A DNA stretch of 64,000 nt, from assembly GCA_963682025.1 (NCBI GenBank), contig OY821518.1, positions 32,778,007 through 32,842,006 on the forward strand, read 5' to 3'. The stretch comes from Cordilura impudica. Taxonomy: Eukaryota; Arthropoda; Insecta; Diptera; Scathophagidae. Positions 11,224 to 20,828 of the stretch are shown piece by piece (within the stretch, counting starts at the first letter, position 1; each line of letters begins with the position of its first letter). The notes beneath the pieces are model-generated. The model was not told where the DNA came from. It searched no databases and worked only from the letters and a program-made list of their open reading frames with translations. The translations under genes were made by a program, and so were the position numbers.

Positions 11224-11979
11224 TTATACCCTATACCACTATGTGGTTTGGGTATGTGCTGCTGTTTGTAACAACCAAAAATATTTGACCTAGACCCATC
11301 TTTAATTATACCGATCGAATCAGAATCACTTTCTGAGTTGATTTAACAATGTCCGTCCGTCCGTCCGTCTGTGTGTCCATGTAAAGCTTGTAATCAAACT
11401 GCAGGTCGCAAATGTGAATATGTTTTGATGAAATTTGGTATATAAGCTTTTATCGGCCATGGGATGAAAGCAGGTGAAACTGGTGAGAATCGGTCCATGT
11501 TCAGACCTAGCCCCCATAAAAATTACCCATATGAAATCGACATAAATTGCCACAAGATCCAAATTGTCATATAGATCTTACTCAAATTGGGTTTGTATGC
11601 GTTCATTACATCCACTAATGAGTAGTCCAAAAATGATCCCTTTGACCCCATATAGAGCTGGTTCCCGATCTTCACTTAAATCAATTAAAAAACAAAAATA
11701 TTGCACTGATTCTTCTCAAATTTTGTTTGTACATATTTTTGCAAAATACAAGAGACTTTACCAAACATGATCAGGATCGGTCCATTTTTGGACCTAGTCC
11801 CTTTATAGATATAGCATCCGATATGAACTTTTTCATATCTGCAGCCAAAAAAATTAATAAAAATCCCACTCAAATTTGGTTTTTGCTTATTTTCAATGTC
11901 CAGTTAGTTGGGCCTAAGAGATAGGGTTTCTAAACGCATGGTATAGGGTATCGTATAGTCGGTCTAGACCTTACTTGTT
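11224..11979 (+). mobile_element. DINE-1-like element inserted in the LINE reverse transcriptase
   Basis: Full-length copy, from TTATACCCTATACCACTATG to the partly deleted terminal palindrome (TAGTCGGTCTAGACC) and TTACTTGTT. It contains (CCGT)4 near 11351. The LINE reading frame resumes exactly across it: ENK on one side, KYCSD on the other. Flanking bases are T on both sides, with no obvious TSD, as expected for Helitron/Helentron insertion between T-T or A-T; this is consistent with the assignment but not proof. The short open frames inside have no protein meaning. Confidence 0.75.
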
Positions 11980-13476
11980 TTCTAATGCATTAGTAATAAT
12001 ATTGACTATTCTATGGCATTGCTCGGGGGTTCCGTGTTTATGACGGAAGCCAAACTGATACTCTGGGATTATGTTTTTGTTTTCTAGAATTGGAAGCAAT
12101 CTCCGAAGAAAAATATTTTCGAAAATTTTTGAAAATATAGCCAGTAAACTTATTGGCCTATAAGAGCTAACTTTGTTTTCTGGTTTGTTCGGTTTAGCGA
12201 TCATTGTAATTTCGGCACACTTCCATTGAACAGGGAAATGGTGTAATCTGAGGATTGAGTTAAAGATTAATGTCAGGAAAATTACTGCTTTTTTCGGTAA
12301 AGATTTTGCATCCATTTTGTCATAGCCAGGTGATTTAGATTTATTAAGAATATTTATTTCAGAACTAACTTCAGTTGGAGTAATGTGAGCAATTGGAAGA
12401 TCCATTTTGCATGCAGAGTCCAAAAAATTTATTATATGCGATTCATTTGAATTCAACGAAAAAGGTTTGAATGTTTCAATCAAATGATTTGCATATGCAG
12501 TTGCTGTCTGAATATCTGTTCTACACCAAGAGTCGTTAGAATCCTTTATTGGAATATTTCTCATAGCAGGTCTTTTCAAATATTTTGTTGCTTTCCACAA
12601 ACTGTATTCATTATTCGGTGCATTTACATTAAGATTACGAAGATATTCTTCAATTTCCTTGTTTTTGTATTTTGAAATACGTTCTTTGAGAAGCTTGGTG
12701 GCTAAATTCAAATTTGTTTTATTAGCTGGATGTCTACTTTGTTGCCAGATCCTTCGGAGTCTTCTCTTGTTCCTGATGAGTTCTCTTATATCTGCTGATA
12801 TATACACATTATTTCCATTTGAGGTCATTGATGTTGGGGTAGAAAGAAAAGCAGCTTCATGTATAACATTTGTGAACATTTCCACTGTGTCATCTAATTC
12901 TTCTCCAGACTTGGTAGGAATTCGCAGATCGATATTTCTATCAATCCAATACCCAAACGAACGCAGGTCAGTTTTTGGTGTTAATATTTTATAATTTTTT
13001 GGAATAATTTCTATACATGAGCTTAAATTTATTATTATAGATATATGGTCTGAACTTAGGTCATCATTGTTTAATATATCCAACATGTTTCTAGGTATGC
13101 CATTATATGCAGCGAAATGTAATAGATCTGGTATTTTTGCTGGGTCAGTAGGCCAGTAAGTAGGTCTTCCCCATGATAACGTTGAATAATTATGTTTGTT
13201 AATGCAACTATACAGTTGTCGGCCTTTAGGATTCACAAGTCTGGAACCCCACCACGGGTGTTTGGCATTAAAGTCACCAGCTACTAAGAACCGATTACCA
13301 ATTTTATTAAAGAAGTTTTCGTATCTGTACATTTGACCGCATGTTTGGGGGGAAATAAATAGAATATATATTTAAATAGTTGTTGTTAAATTTAATTTTA
13401 ACACCTGCAGCTTGTATTGAGGGTTATAAAACTTCTTCTGCTATTTCATAATTAATTGTTGATTTTATTAAGATGG
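11980..13476 (-). pseudogene. LINE ORF2, endonuclease and N-terminal reverse transcriptase
   Basis: A 451-codon open stretch (13332 to the DINE-1-like junction) carries the second half of an APE-type endonuclease, with VAGDFNAKHPWWGSR and LSSDHISI. It is followed by a linker, then RT motifs: SKSPGYDKMDAKSL, AEITMIAKPNKPENK, SSYRPISLLAIFSKIFENIF and YQFGFRHKHGTPEQ. Upstream of 13332 the endonuclease continues in another frame (AAILIKSTINYEIAEEV, then IYSIYFPPKHAVK) up to 13476, with one stop and one frameshift. The catalytic N-terminal Asn/Glu motifs of the endonuclease are lost by 5' truncation. Confidence 0.85.
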
Positions 13477-13480
13477 CAGC

Positions 13481-13763
13481 TTATTCATTTGATTCAAATA
13501 TTGATTGCATGTGATGATTGCGCGGTATTCCAGCCTTATCTTGCTTTATTGTTTGTTCTAACCGTTTTTTATATAAAAGATTTGTTTATTGTAGCTAACT
13601 CCTTTGTAGCGTTTTTAGTGCTTTGACGAAATTAGATAATTGCTCTTGGATTTCGGTACTACACGAATTTAGGTTTAATTTTATTTTAACGTAACTAAGA
13701 ACATCTTCCTTTTTTGTTCCTAAGATACTCTTCAGCCAGTTCGCTATAATTGAAGCTCTTCAT
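13481..13763 (-). pseudogene. Internally deleted Transib B1 transposase remnant
   Basis: ATG at 13763 starts MKSFNYSELAEEYLRNKK, comparable with the Transib A start at 53339 (CYRDLADIYFQRND). A frameshift leads to EDVLSYVKIKLNLNS and STEIQEQLSNFVKALKTLQ. The sequence then jumps to LEQTIKQDKAGIPRNHH and MQSIFESNE plus stop at 13481, the same C-terminus as copy B2 at 61082. The DDE core is missing. It abuts the LINE at 13480. Confidence 0.6.
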
Positions 13764-14442
13764 ATTTTTCTGAATAGTTTTAGTTTCGACTGTTGTTGCT
13801 GAAATATAGTATAGCAATTGAGTTTGCATTCAAATGTCACTTTCTTATAAGCCTTTTCATAAGTCATCATACTATATTTCTAGGTAAAATGACATAAGTG
13901 CATTACTACCTAATATTATATATAAAAACCCACTATACAAATGAATTACCTGTGTGTGTTTTCTTTACTACTTGCATTAGTGCATTGTTAGGTAAAATAA
14001 AAAGGTATAAAAAAGGTATGATAATAAAAAATAACCCAGGTTACTAATGAATTACATCCTCTATGTATTGACATTCTTACTTACATATATATCAAAAGGA
14101 TGTTATATTTTGTAAGCAGATAACATTACTGGTAATAGAACAAATAATGACTATTATAAGCTATAAAATACCTAAAGCACAAATTTAACACACCATTGTA
14201 ACTTATAGGGCTATTTAAATTACCGTGATTTGAGTACTTTCACTAAAATAAAAAAATTGTTCTACAAACGAGTGGTCACGGGTGTTAACGGGGATACTTT
14301 TACCTTTCTACGGGTGGTATACATTTCTTGTTCCCTTTTGTTCCCTGGAAGTTCTATTCCACTAAAATTGAAATTTGACACAAATATAGTAGTTTAAAAA
14401 ATATTTCAGAACACCCCTAATATTAAACGGTAGGGTCGTGAC
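13764..14442 (-). other. Transib B1 5' region, left of the hAT
   Basis: Non-coding. The part at 14150-14442 matches, inverted, the B2 segments 52000-52154 and 59938-60000. At about 14205-14215 it shows the uninterrupted sequence into which Transib A inserted in B2. The last 8 bp (14435-14442) form the hAT TSD. Confidence 0.6.
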
Positions 14443-14459
14443 TAGAGATGGGCATGGGC

Positions 14460-14575
14460 CTCACTTATGAGGCCCAGCCCAGCACAAGCACGAAATTCAT
14501 TTTTAAAAAAGGGCCCGAGCCCGCACGATCATTTTTTGAAAAGGCCCAGCCCAGCCCAGCCCAGCCCAGCCCAAC
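14460..14575. repeat. (CCCAG)n-rich subterminal repeats of the hAT
   Basis: Tandem GCCCA/CCCAG words occur at 14479-14487 and 14543-14572, with a GGCCCGAGCCCGCAC word between. GC content is far above the surroundings. hAT transposases commonly bind short subterminal repeats; a binding role here is inference. Confidence 0.55.
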
Positions 14576-14669
14576 AGAAAACTAATATATTAAAATATAA
14601 GTACAAATTTTTCATTCTGTTTATTGATATAGGTATAAAATGCGTACATGAGTTTTAAAATAACGTAAA

Positions 14670-14828
14670 TTACATATTTTTATACAAAAATATAATCTTA
14701 TCTAAGTTACTGCTTAAGAGCCTGGTACGCCTTTCATTTAATATTATTCCTGACGTAGAAAAATTACGCTCGCTGGTTGCCGAGCTAACTGGAATTGCTA
14801 ATACGGCTTTAGCTAATGTTCTTAATGT
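14670..14828 (-). pseudogene. hAT transposase C-terminal dimerisation segment
   Basis: The minus strand reads TLRTLAKAVLAIPVSSATSE, then RNFSTSGIILNERRTRL and SSNLDKIIFLYKNM, ending TAA at 14670. This is the conserved hAT C-terminal signature (IPxSSxxSERxFS...). In a complete hAT gene it follows directly the LEFWQNAKE segment found at about 17095, so roughly 2.2 kb of unrelated DNA separates the two parts of the gene. Confidence 0.75.
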
Positions 14829-17065
14829 AATGGTGCGGCGGTTGTTGGAAGTTCCGCTTCCTGTTTCCCTGAGCCTTTGCTGGTCGCACGTGCTTGCGAA
14901 GGGGCCTAGCTCGCCGGATGGGTGGGGTCTTGCTCAGGCCCAGGGAAACCGCACTACAGATTTTCACGTGCGATTTAAAAAAAACTGTCGAAACACGGAC
15001 GCTAAATGGATGGATGGCCATACTTACCTTGGGATTGGGGACGAGGTGTTCTGCCCCTTTTGCCCTCCCTACCATGTTACCTCGACTCCATCTTACTTGG
15101 AGGTAACCCACATCAATGAAAAGATTTGGTTTGATTAGGTTTCTACATTGGGTTTATAAAAATTTTATTGGACCTTCATTTAAGGTTTCAAAATTTAAAT
15201 TATACATATTTAGCAAAACTTATTTAATTTTTTTTTATTTTAGCAAAATTTTACTTTTTAGAAAAATTTTAAGTTTAGCAAAATTTTATTTCTTAGCAAA
15301 AGTTTAATTTTAGGAAAATTTTAATTTTAAGAAAATTTTTAAATATAGCTCAATTTTAATTTTAGAAGAATTTTTAAATTTTAGCAAAATTCTGTTTTAG
15401 GAAAACTTTAAATTTTAGGAAAATTTTTAATAGTAGAAAAATTTTTAATTTTAGCATTTTGAATTTTAGCACTACAGAATAGTAATAATATTTTAAATTA
15501 AATTTAGTTTTAATTTTAACTTTAACCAAAAAAATATTTGTTTTTTTTTTTTAAATATGGTACCATTTTGTAAATATTCTTAAATTTGGTATAATTTTAA
15601 GTTTAGGTTAATTTTAAATTTTACAGTAATTCTAAATATATAAAAATTATTAGTTTGGTAATTTTAATTTAGTTTTGAATTTAAATTTAGAAAAATTTTC
15701 TTAACAATTAGAAAAATCATTAAAAAAAATAATTTTAATTTATAGTTAGACAAATATTAGAAAATTTATTTAATTTAGATTTAAGAAAACATTTTAATTA
15801 GTGTCTTTTAATTACCGCCATATGGTTGTAGGTGTTGAGGATGAAGCTGCTGCCGCCAGACGCCGTGGTTGTGTGTCGCAATATGCAATTAAAAAAAAAA
15901 TCGGCCATAGCTGCCTTAATAACGATATTGTTGCTGATTTCCATACAAAATTTTTATAATTTATTCAACTTATCAGTTTTATATTTTTTTTTTTTATTAT
16001 TTTTGAACACACGCAACGAAATAAATATTTTGTTTTATAATTCTTCCTTTTAATGTTCCAAATCATATTTATTTCATTAATTTTCTAATAAGTTTATTTT
16101 AAAACATTTTTTTGTATTAGATTATAATTAAATAATGGATATATATTTTTCATTATATTTTTCTTATTGTTTTTGCACGCGTTCTTAGTCTTATTTTTGT
16201 CTATTTTTTTTTTTTTTTTTTGTTTTTTTAAATTTATGAAGCTTAACTTTTATTTTAACTTTATTTTAACTTTACTTAAACTTTAGTTTTCTTAATTTTA
16301 CTTTAATTTAGTTTTAATTTCCTACACTACATTTTTAATTTTTAAGAAGGTTTTTCCTCAACCTTAGTCTTCCATAAACAAAATTCAACTCCGTTCATAA
16401 ATTTTATATTTCTTTAATTAATTTTAATTTGTTAAGTCTTAAAATATTTCTCTTTTTTTTTTCATCTTATTTTTTTTTTTTAAACTTTCACTTTAATTAT
16501 AAGTAACACTCAGTTTGCTTAAATTTTCTTAACTTAATTTTTTTTCTTAAACTTAATTTTTTCTTAAACTTTAAACTTTCGGAGGTTTTTCCTCAAACTT
16601 ATTCTTTCATGGTCACATTTCAACTCCTCGATTTAAATTTAATTTTACTACATTAACCATCTCATCTTCATTCACTCATGTCCAGATAAAAACCTGTTTA
16701 TTAAAAAACAAAATCACCACCAATTCATTGAGAACATTCATATGCATTCATAATATTCTCTAGTATTTATAACACTCCCACTCATATATGACTATGAGAG
16801 CAAGTGAGATCAATACAAGAAAATACGTGGTTTGACCAGCATGATTGCATATGAATGTGTTCATGATTTAATACAACAAAATGAAGAGAACAAAACGCCA
16901 TAAATCAGTTTGCTAAAAAAAAAATGCCATCAACCTATTACCATATAAGGTGTTGTTTATATGTACATACTTGAACTTAAAAATAATTTCAAGATCAAGG
17001 TTATTATTTTTTTCTTCTTTCTTATTCTGCTTGTAACAGAAATTCTTTTGTTACAGTAAAGCGCA
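14829..17065. other. 2.2 kb of foreign DNA inside the hAT transposase gene
   Basis: The segment splits LEFWQNAKE from TLRTLAKAVLA. It begins with an unusually GC-rich block (14829-15111) open on both strands for about 100 codons but without a recognised protein. It continues as degenerate TTTTAGCAAAATTTTAA-type tandem repeats (15170-15800) and T-rich DNA (15950-16640). I found neither termini nor a TSD for it. An insertion or captured host segment is likelier than an intron, as no convincing splice sites flank it. Confidence 0.5.
15170..15800. repeat. Degenerate TTTTAGCAAAATTTTAA minisatellite
   Basis: About 25-30 irregular copies of a 17-25 bp word built on TTTTAG(C/G)AAAATTTTAA. It lies inside the insert in the hAT. 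No coding potential. Confidence 0.55.
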
Positions 17066-17078
17066 AAACAGATCACCG

Positions 17079-18769
17079 TCACATTAACAAATCCATTTCT
17101 TTGGCATTTTGCCAAAATTCTAAAACACTCTGCCCTGGGGCCAAAGATGAATTGTAATACTTTTCAATTTCGACTTCTATAAGACTCCTTTCCTTTTTAA
17201 TTTTTTTTTCTAAAATTATCATCTAAAAACTCGCCGAACTTTTGCTCTCCTGTATTAAGGGCAACATTTTCTGAAATAGCATAATACTTATCACCTTCAA
17301 AAAATTCTAAAGCCATACTCTTGACAGTGTTAAGGACATGCTGTTTTTGCTCATCAGATAAGAAATTAAGTTTTTTAAATGGCGGATGAAGAAACACGCC
17401 GACTAAATGAACTGTTGTAGACATAAATCGTGTTTTTAAAGAGTTTAGTGTAGCACATTTAAGCTCCGTTATAACCTCCGAATCAAAAGTAGACGTACTA
17501 CAATGTTTTATTAGTTTTTCTGACCACAGTGTGAATATATGAATGGTAGGCTCTTTATCGGAGCTTAACTCTTCAGAGCATTCCTTGAAGGGTTTTAAAA
17601 ATAAAAGTAGCTTTTCCAACAAGTTGAAATCAATGTCGGAAATTCGGTGCAATTCATCTTTCTTTAACAAAATATTTTTTATTTCTTGCTTCACTTCGTT
17701 GATGCTATTGAGCATTATATAAATGGAGTTCCAGCGAGTCCTTATGTCTTGTTTTAAAGTTTTCGACAACTTATTATTTAGTTCAGAGTGTTTAAAAAAT
17801 TTAACAAGTTTTTTCGAACTGTCAATCAAAGTTTTAACGTGAAGAACTGGGTGCTTCTCAAAGACGTCATTCATTACTAAATTTAAGTTGTGACATGCAC
17901 ATGAAAGTCTTTTGTAATGAGAAAATGCATTTACAACATTTGTGCCATTATCTGTTACTATAACTGAGTTTTTCAATTTATCTTCTAAGTTAAAGTCGTC
18001 TAAAATTTCACTCACACTTTTGAAAATATTATCACCTGTTTTTTTGTCATCTAAAAATTCTTTAACTCCTAATAGGGATACTTTGAGTTGAAAATCCGTG
18101 CTAATGTAATGGGAACTAAGGGACACAAAACTCTTTTGAGTGTGGCTATCTGTCCACATATCAGTTGTAAACGAGACGGTCTGATCCGCCAAATCTAATA
18201 TTAGTTGTGCCTTTAATTTGTTGTATTCAGCCACCAAAACTTTGGTTGTTAAATTTTTTCTGGAAATGACCAAGCCTTCTACTTTTTGCATACCGTATTG
18301 AGCGCCAATATTGACAAGAGCCTGTGCATAATCGCGAAAACCACAACCTAGTTGCCAAAACCAACGAATTAATTTTGATACATGTTCTGTGTATGTTTCA
18401 CTTACCTTCACTAATGTTAAGTGGGTTTAAATCTTTTGCCACGAAGGCCAATTGCTTGCATACTAAGTCTTCTAGCACCCTCTTAGGCACCAATTTCTTA
18501 GAAAACATATCTAATGTGCCTTGCCTTGCACATGTCTCCGAAATGGCTGGCAATGTACATTTGTGGCGTAAAAGAGTTCCCGTTCCATGCTTTTTCGTAT
18601 ACGCCAAGATAGTTTTGCATTTTCTGCAACACACAAAGACAACAGAGACTTTTTTAAACTCAATTAAAGTAAATGTACGCCATACATCGCTTTTTGCGTT
18701 TGGGTTTTCAATTAATACTATATCTGGATCATTATTTCTGATCCCGTCCTGTATGAATTGCTTAGACAT
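17079..18769 (-). pseudogene. Hermes-like hAT transposase (main part)
   Basis: ATG at 18769. A BED-type zinc finger follows (VWRTFTLI...CCRKCKTILAYTKKHGT...LLRHKC). After LNPLNISEG a 58-nt GT-AG intron (18348-18405) joins in frame to CGFRDYAQALVNIGAQYG. The RNase-H-like core has TTDMWTDSHTQKSFVSLSSH (first Asp), VIVTDNGTNVVNAF (second Asp) and CACHNLNLVMND, then TRWNS, the alpha-helical insertion, and LEFFEGDKYY. An extra A in the A9 run near 17200 stops the frame at 17197; one base less gives RKKIKKERSLIEVEIEKYYN and then LEFWQNAKEMDLLM, stopping at 17079. The C-terminus is displaced to 14670-14828. Hermes/hobo-type by pattern; not functional as it stands. Confidence 0.85.
18348..18405 (-). 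other. 58-nt intron in the hAT transposase
   Basis: The donor GAAG|GTAAGT ends exon 1 at 18406; the acceptor GGCAACTAG|GTTG starts exon 2 at 18347. Splicing restores a continuous frame (ISEG-CGFRDYAQAL) matching the usual hAT order. The length is typical of short dipteran introns. Confidence 0.75.
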
Positions 18770-19259
18770 TGCTTTTATTTTGTTAAAGTTATTTATTTTC
18801 GTAGTTTTTGTTTTGCTCTGTATTTTCTCTTAGTGACCACAGATTACCTAGATACGCCACCAAAGACAAACGAAATATGTAAATGTAAATAAATGGAAAT
18901 CTACGACGTTTGGATAGAAGAGAGCAGCAAATAAATACGTTTAAATAATAATAATTATTTTATGTTGTTTTCTCTTTTACACCATATAAAAAAGCACAGC
19001 AATAACTCTTTTCCACGCCACGATAACTCCTGTGTCGTATCTGGGTAATGCGTGTGTTCGTGACGTTCGTTGTTCCATAAAAAGCAAAGGAAAAACGCAA
19101 ATAAAGAACAAGTGACGTCACAAATTGAATGTTTCCAATTTCTGTAGTTTATCTGTCTTGTAGTTTATCGATATCAGTGATGAGAAAGCAAAATAAACAT
19201 TTTTGTAGTATCGATATAAGTGATGGGAAATAATATCGAAAAAGTATTAGTAATTAGAT

Positions 19260-19440
19260 TAAAAAATTTTTCGTGCCTTTTGTGCCTTCCTTGCTTTTTC
19301 GTGTTTTTCGGCTTTTTCGTGCCTGTGTTTTTCGTGCTTTTGAGGTGAGGCCCAGGCCCGCACGAAACACGCACTAAAATGAATTTTGAGGCCCACACGG
19401 GGGCCCGTTGGATCACGAAAAAAAGCACGGCCCATGCGCA
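19260..19440. repeat. Subterminal repeats, right end of the hAT
   Basis: Several copies of GTGCCTTTTGTGCCTT and GTGTTTTTCG-type words lie just inside the right TIR; the CCCGCACGAAAC and GGCCCA words also echo the left end. Confidence 0.5.
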
Positions 19441-19454
19441 CCTCTAGTTGTGAC

Positions 19455-19723
19455 CACTTACACCAACTAAAGACTGCAATCCTGCCAACCTTCTGAAGAA
19501 AATTATCGACGATAACTTGCGAGTAGTAACCATTTATTTTTGATTAAAAAAAATCGCCTTGTTCTAAAATTAAAAGAACGCCCACAATTAGCAATAGCTT
19601 AACCTAATTTTTTGGGTACATTAATGTTAATATATTAGTTACAAAATGGCGGTAAAATTTAAAAAATCAGTGATAAAAAAGATTGGGCGTTTGGCCAGTC
19701 AAATAAAAACTTCAGCCACAGTG
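19455..19723 (-). other. Transib B1 5' end including the TIR
   Basis: Matches B2 51654-51890 inverted (for example CCACAATTAGCAATAG and TAACCTAATTTTTTGGG at 19580-19620). The terminal heptamer CACTGTG (minus strand) is followed after 22 bp by CCAAACGCC. The flank right of the element is CGCTC. Confidence 0.65.
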
Positions 19724-20093
19724 CGCTCTAGCTAAGAACAGCATATCTTTAAGAGTTATCACCTTTACGTTTAAAATTTTTGCATAGAATTATACAATTT
19801 TTGTAGTAGAGTTTTTAAAATTTTCCATCTGTAAAGGGATTTCCAGCTGTTACAATTTCCAAGGATATTGCAAAACGTTTATCTGTTTTATACGGTGAAA
19901 ACTTTATCCGACTTGAAAAAAAAAACTTTGTTGACTAATTTTTTTTTCTACTATCGCCATCTGGATACTTCTCATTGAAATCGGAATAGTTTTCATGGAG
20001 GTGTCGCTTGATATTACTGGATTTATATTTCTTAAGTCTCAGATTACAAATTAGACACTGTGGATTCCCACAGAATTTTCTCAATTTTTTTTT
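19724..20093. other. No gene seen
   Basis: Between the Transib B1 end and the split DINE-1-like copy. The minus-strand frame at 19935-20204 (with IKRHLHENYSDFNEKY, resembling a BED-finger end, and CGNPQCLICNLRLKK) may be a small TE-derived BED zinc-finger scrap around 19950-20080. No termini. Confidence 0.35.
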
Positions 20094-20242
20094 TTTGCCT
20101 TCGGATATGAAAAAGTTCATATCGGATGCTATGGTTATATGGCGATTAGGTCGAAAAATGGACCGATCTTGACCATATTTGTTAAGATCACTTATTTTTT
20201 GCAAACCAAATTTAAGAAAAATCTGTGAATATTTTTGTTTTT
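20094..20242 (-). mobile_element. DINE-1-like copy, first part (split by the LINE at 20243)
   Basis: Inverted body sequence (GATATGAAAAAGTTCATATC, GGATGCTATGGTTATATGG, GGTCGAAAAATGGACCGATC). It breaks at 20242 and resumes at 26454 with GATAGATTTAAGTGAAGATC, the normal continuation. The word ATTTTTGTTTTT occurs on both sides of the insert (20231-20242, 26442-26453) as the LINE TSD. Confidence 0.75.
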
Positions 20243-20828
20243 GCGAAAAACTATTACAGTTAGAGAATTAAGACAGAATTATTCTATAATAGACTATGTT
20301 AAAGTGAGATGGGAATTCCAGCAATCTAACAATTCTAAAATAACGCAATGCTATAATTGCCAAATGTTTGGCCACGGGTCAAGTAGATGCAAAGTAAAAA
20401 CGTTTTGTGCCAACTGTGCAGGTCAACATAAAACGGCAGAATGTACAGAAACTATAATAAAATGTGCAAACTGCAATGGAAACCACAAGTCTTTTTCGGA
20501 TGATTGTCCCAGTAAAGCAAGTTTTCTCCAATTGAGACAACGGGCGCAACCAATTCCACGTCGTAAGGTTAGCAACAATGTTATAAATCCAAACAACTAT
20601 AATAGAAGTTTTCCAAATACACTTCGTCAAAATATGCCGAACAATTTAGGAGTTTGGAACACCAATAATATCAATTCACCTAATAATGTCAATAGAAGTG
20701 GCGATTTATTTACAATTCAGGAAATAAAAAACCTAACAATGGAACTTATTACCAACCTAAAAATGTGTAAAAGTAAAGCTGATCAATTCGAGGTTATAAC
20801 CAACCTCGCCTGTAAGTTTCTTTCGTAA
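20243..20828 (+). CDS. LINE ORF1 (Gag-like, three CCHC knuckles), 5'-truncated
   Basis: Nucleic-acid-binding chaperone-type ORF1 product of a Jockey-type LINE. The open frame starts inside the coding sequence at the truncation point (RKTITVRELRQ). It shows three zinc knuckles: CYNCQMFGHGSSRC (C-X2-C-X4-H-X4-C), CANCAGQHKTAEC and CANCNGNHKSFSDDC. An Asn/Pro-rich C-terminal region follows. The stop TAA at 20826-20828 overlaps the ORF2 ATG (TAATG). The N-terminal half usually seen in Jockey ORF1 is missing, so this copy could not make a complete protein. Confidence 0.85.

Larger units (their letters stand above)
10151..13480 (-). mobile_element. Jockey-type LINE, 5'-truncated, split by a DINE-1-like element
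   Basis: Minus-strand non-LTR retrotransposon whose ORF2 runs from the endonuclease (truncated, 13476) to the C-terminal LPFRT plus stop at 10377, then a 3' UTR and short A-rich tail next to the TSD. A 9-10 bp TSD flanks it. The DINE-1-like element at 11224-11979 splits the reverse transcriptase domain. The clade call rests on SSYRPISLL, AFDRVWHGG, GIPQGSVLGP, YADDTAL and the HVNPLA...VFDLP tail typical of Jockey elements. ORF1 is absent because of 5' truncation. Confidence 0.85.
14443..19446 (-). mobile_element. Hermes-like hAT transposon, 5.0 kb
   Basis: The termini read TAGAGATGGGCATGGGCC (left) and, on the other strand, TAGAGGTGCGCATGGGCC (right). They are flanked by the 8-bp duplications GTCGTGAC (14435-14442) and GTTGTGAC (19447-19454), 8 bp being the hAT signature. 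The unoccupied homologous site is in Transib B2 at 51891-51898 (GTCACAGC, single copy). Subterminal regions are rich in CCCAGCC (left) and GTGCTTTTTCGTG-type words (right), candidate transposase-binding repeats. The transposase gene is on the minus strand and is broken by a frameshift and a ~2.2 kb insertion. Confidence 0.9.
10100..19723 (-). mobile_element. Transib copy B1 (minus strand), split by a LINE and a hAT
   Basis: The 5' terminus lies at 19723, where the plus strand ends CCACAGTG; on the minus strand it starts CACTGTGGCTGAAG. The same start is seen in copy B2 at 51654. The 5' region occupies 19455-19723 and 13764-14442 and aligns with 51654-52154 and 59938-60000 in B2. Coding remnants are at 13481-13763: an N-terminal piece (FNYSELAEEYLRNKK) and the C-terminal tail MQSIFESNE plus stop, matching the tail of B2. 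The central transposase is missing, so this was an internally deleted, non-autonomous copy. After the stop codon the sequence resumes beyond the LINE at 10141 and runs left; the 3' end is not resolved. Insertions: LINE 10151-13480 and hAT 14443-19446. Confidence 0.7.

Noticed and set aside
11326..11924. 60-80 codon open frames repeated in every DINE-1-like copy (also 31165-31762, 33039-33649, 36765-37390)
   Set aside because: They occur on both strands of a non-coding repeat and share identity only because the repeats are alike.
15019..15030. ATACTTACCT resembling the 5' end of U1 snRNA
   Set aside because: The following bases do not match U1; the same bases read on the other strand are a splice-donor consensus.
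14829..17065. A second, 2.2 kb intron in the hAT gene
   Set aside because: No convincing donor or acceptor flanks the two coding parts in frame; an insertion explains it better.
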